Assembly (NCBI GenBank): GCA_022606425.2
Contig: JAHDVF020000876.1
Location: 62,001 to 126,000, forward strand
Direction of reading: 5' to 3'
Source of the DNA: Lepidostoma basale
Lineage: Eukaryota > Arthropoda > Insecta > Trichoptera > Lepidostomatidae
Length of the DNA: 64,000 bases
This document shows, in pieces, positions 61,601-64,000 of the stretch. The notes beneath the pieces were generated by a model. The model worked only from the letters and a program-made list of their open reading frames with translations. It was not told the DNA's origin and made no database searches. Position numbers and translations under genes: made by a program. The number at the start of each line of letters is the position of its first letter. Positions within the stretch are counted from its first letter, which is position 1.

Positions 61601-61957
61601 ATCGAATTTTAAATGCGTTTTTATATTAGTCTTTCTTTGTTTAGTTTTTATTATATTTTTACACCGAAAAATGTCGTGTTTTTTAATATTTTTTTTATTA
61701 TTTTGTGGATTAAACAAAGCTATTTTCAATTTCCTAATTAAATTACTATGGAATTCCACAGTGTTAATGCCTTAGCGTTCAATAAGTTACAGTAAAATCA
61801 ATTAATTATTCATGTTATTCCAATTACTATTTACTATGGAAGTTACACAAAGTACCTATTGTTGTTTTCTTTATTTTTTTATCTTGAGGGAGTTACTGTT
61901 TATTTAATTTCTTCTTCTTCTTCTTCTTTCTTCGTATACTTCATTGTTTGTGAACAA
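61601..61957. other. Foldback-family scrap and simple repeats
   Basis: Positions 61745-61790 carry atggaattccacagtgttaatgcctta of foldback family F1 and 61905-61930 a (ttc)n microsatellite. No gene. Confidence 0.5.
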
Positions 61958-62045
61958 CAGGTCGTTTGAACCCAATTACTGTATACAATTTATTTTTAGC
62001 TATTATATTGATTCTCATGACATGTGATAGGTAGCTAAAAGAGCT
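61958..62045 (-). mobile_element. SINE family A, alternative-tail fragment
   Basis: The minus strand reads agctacctatcacatgtcat, gagaatcaatataatagct, then tgtatacagtaattgggttc, the second tail type. Confidence 0.6.
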
Positions 62046-62339
62046 CAAAGAGATGTTCCTCTTTAAAAACATTTGTGATGATCAATTAGGTTCAGCTCGC
62101 TGTATATTTATTGTAAAAAGTTATGAAATTCGGATCAGAAAACGAAGGGAAGTCGCCGATCTTAGAGCACAGTAATTCTCTTGCCAAGTCAATGGCCACG
62201 ACTCCGGTAGCTGCAGGGGCCTTCGAGCCCAACTACATGATGAGAAATGAAGATAACGAGAGTACAAGGAAGAAGGATATCGTTAGTAATTATATTTGAT
62301 ACTTTATTGAAGGTTAAGGCGTTAACAGCTAAGAATTCC
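62046..62339. other. Unassigned stretch
   Basis: No supported feature; 62310-62340 repeats the F1 motif (aaggcgttaacagctaagaattcc). Confidence 0.4.
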
Positions 62340-62530
62340 ATTTTTTTACTTGTATCTCAATAGAGACGAAGACGCAAACTGGAAACTGAACATGGATGAT
62401 CAAGGTGTTTACAGGACTTATGACCTGTCATTGGTTGGGTTAAGTGCACGCTTTATGTAATTACAACATTCCCCATTCCACCTTTGGTATTATGATCATG
62501 CATGACAAATTTTTGGAAGATGTATATATA
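62340..62530. repeat. Dispersed repeat matching 49570-49745 in inverse
   Basis: Shares tatctcaatagagacgaag, tttacaggacttatgacctgtc and attggttgggttaag with the earlier copy. Probably an unclassified mobile element. Confidence 0.6.
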
Positions 62531-62879
62531 CTTCAAAATCCATATCTATCTTCACGTGTCAGTTCCAGTCAGCCATCTATGTAGATTTGGTTGCACTTGT
62601 GAATTTTTCAAGATTAACCTATACAACCGACCCACTAACGCCATTTATGGAGAATGATTTTCGGCATTTAGCAAACTACCTTATTAACACAATGCGAAGG
62701 CTGTCGCCTAACATATTGTTAGAAGCCGCTAGGAGTATTATTCCATTCTATATGCCAAAGAATTCCATTGTTAATTTGGAAAGGGAATATTGAACACTGT
62801 ATAATCTACTTAATTTACTAAATATTTTTACAAAATACAAATTTTATCCACAACTTGCAATGACAATGTCAACTTAAAA

Positions 62880-63240
62880 CTAAGACAGAGGATGTTAAAG
62901 TGTTATGTGTGGTCTGTTTTGTTATATGGATGTGAGACATGGACATTAAAATTAAATACAATGAACCGGTTAGAGGAATTTGAAATGTGGCTTCACCGAA
63001 GAATGTTCAGGATTCTATGGACAGACAGAGTGACGAAAACAGAAGTCCTGAATCGTGCAGGAGTAAATAGAGAGCTGCTGACATTGATCAAAGTCCGCAA
63101 GATTTCATATCTGGGTCACGTTCTACGAGGAAAAAAGTATCGCCTGCTGCATCTAATTTTAAAGGGAAAAATAGAGGGCCGCAGGGGGGCAGAGAGAAGG
63201 CAGATCTCTTGTGAGGGAATGGACGGGAATCGGAACTGTG
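62880..63240 (+). mobile_element. LINE 3' fragment, sixth family
   Basis: The open frame from 62892 reads MLKCYVWSVLLYGCETWTLK, RMFRILWTDRVTKTEVLNRA, LLTLIKVRKISYLGHVLRGK, LLHLILKGKIEGRRGAERRQ. This is the reverse-transcriptase C-terminus of another RTE-like LINE. The run is open for 136 codons, so it is fairly young. Confidence 0.85.
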
Positions 63241-64000
63241 GAGGAGCTGTCCCGGACAAAACAACATGTTTCGTGTGTCTACTCCTCCATTATCAGGTGT
63301 AAATATGACTATAATATATTATATATTAGTTATATTTAGGATGAAGAAGATTACCTGTACATTGTTTAATTTTCTCTTACCCAAATATATTTGAGAAATG
63401 TATCTTAAATTGTTCTGTGATTTACAGGTTACTTAGTTATGGATACATATTTATAAGGTATACAATACACACATTTTAAACTTCTTATTGAATAACCCAA
63501 CGTGACATAATATAGTTAATACTAATAAGCTAAACGTAAGCTAAATAAACATTTTATGTTCAGTTTTAATTCTTATGATCTTAATAGCTCTTAAAAATTT
63601 GGCAGAATGTTTATCATTTCTCTGTAAGGGGACATTGAAATACCCACTTCATGTCGAAGGTCATCTAGCACCGTACGGCAGAGCGGAGAGGGAAAGTGAT
63701 TATGGGCCGGAGTGGGAATGGACGTCTCAGACGGAAGCCGACAGAAAGTTGTGATTTGTTTTCTGCTAAGAAACAACTGTTTAGGAGAAATAGTATTTTG
63801 TATGTTGCCATAGAAAACTCCACTCATGGTGTAATAATAATAATAATAATATGCTAAATTTTAAAGCGCTGCTTTTATGATCTAATATTGCATATACGAG
63901 TAGTTATAGATAGTTTTTTACATTAACCAATTAAGAAAATTATTAATGGATAAATGGCAGATATTTTGACCACAGAATATAAGAAATAATGTTTTCTACT
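63241..64000. other. Right end of the window, unassigned
   Basis: AT-rich. A minus-strand open stretch at 63827-63591 (MSGVFYGNIQNTISPKQLFL) resembles nothing I know. A short (taa)n run is at 63832-63852. Confidence 0.4.

Noticed and set aside
62587..62793. Small open frame near the right end
   Set aside because: Starts at TTG, has no recognisable motif, and lies between repeats.

Overview
The window is animal nuclear DNA and most likely comes from an insect, probably a moth or butterfly. The evidence is: spliced genes with GT-AG introns; an AT-rich background with GC-rich coding exons; intact mariner transposons; and dense short-interspersed, foldback and LINE debris. The order Lepidoptera is an inference from the repeat types and cannot be proven from sequence alone.

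Three host genes fill the left 36 kb. (1) DBR1, the lariat-debranching RNA phosphodiesterase, lies on the minus strand (start codon 3345). Exons 1-4 are inside the window and the rest runs off the left edge. (2) MCAT, mitochondrial malonyl-CoA:ACP transacylase, lies on the plus strand in five exons (5194-10261, 397 aa, complete). (3) Tpr/Megator, the nuclear-basket nucleoporin, lies on the plus strand in fourteen exons (12191-35682, 2348 aa, complete). One uninterrupted 4959-bp exon carries almost all of its coiled coil, and eleven small exons after exon 3 encode the low-complexity acidic tail. All exon joins were checked for phase, and the three reading frames are consistent throughout. The genes are housekeeping neighbours and show no sign of being one pathway.

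The introns are largely transposon. MCAT introns hold a 343-bp MITE with 19-bp perfect ends, a 249-bp hAT-type MITE 23 bp from a splice acceptor, and nested copies of one LINE family. Tpr introns hold two mariners with open transposase frames (one inserted into a LINE copy), a decayed mariner, two pogo/Tigger-type elements, several LINE fragments and SINEs.

From about 36.5 kb to 64 kb I see no host gene. The region is a nest of mobile elements: a shortened mariner; a piggyBac-type element split by a 4.5-kb element with an 8-bp target duplication and a 76-bp tandem array; a Penelope-type GIY-YIG fragment; a 1.96-kb DNA transposon of uncertain class with 16-bp terminal repeats; and about ten more copies of LINE family A. 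Family A ends in GTTA repeats. A short SINE-like family (B) has the same 3' end, which suggests that it borrows the LINE machinery. I saw no CRISPR, operon or other prokaryotic system, and no clear case for a wholly new biological system. The most unusual items are the unclassified transposon at 57.3-59.2 kb, the LINE/SINE pair, the GC-AG intron in DBR1 and the MITE beside the MCAT splice site.
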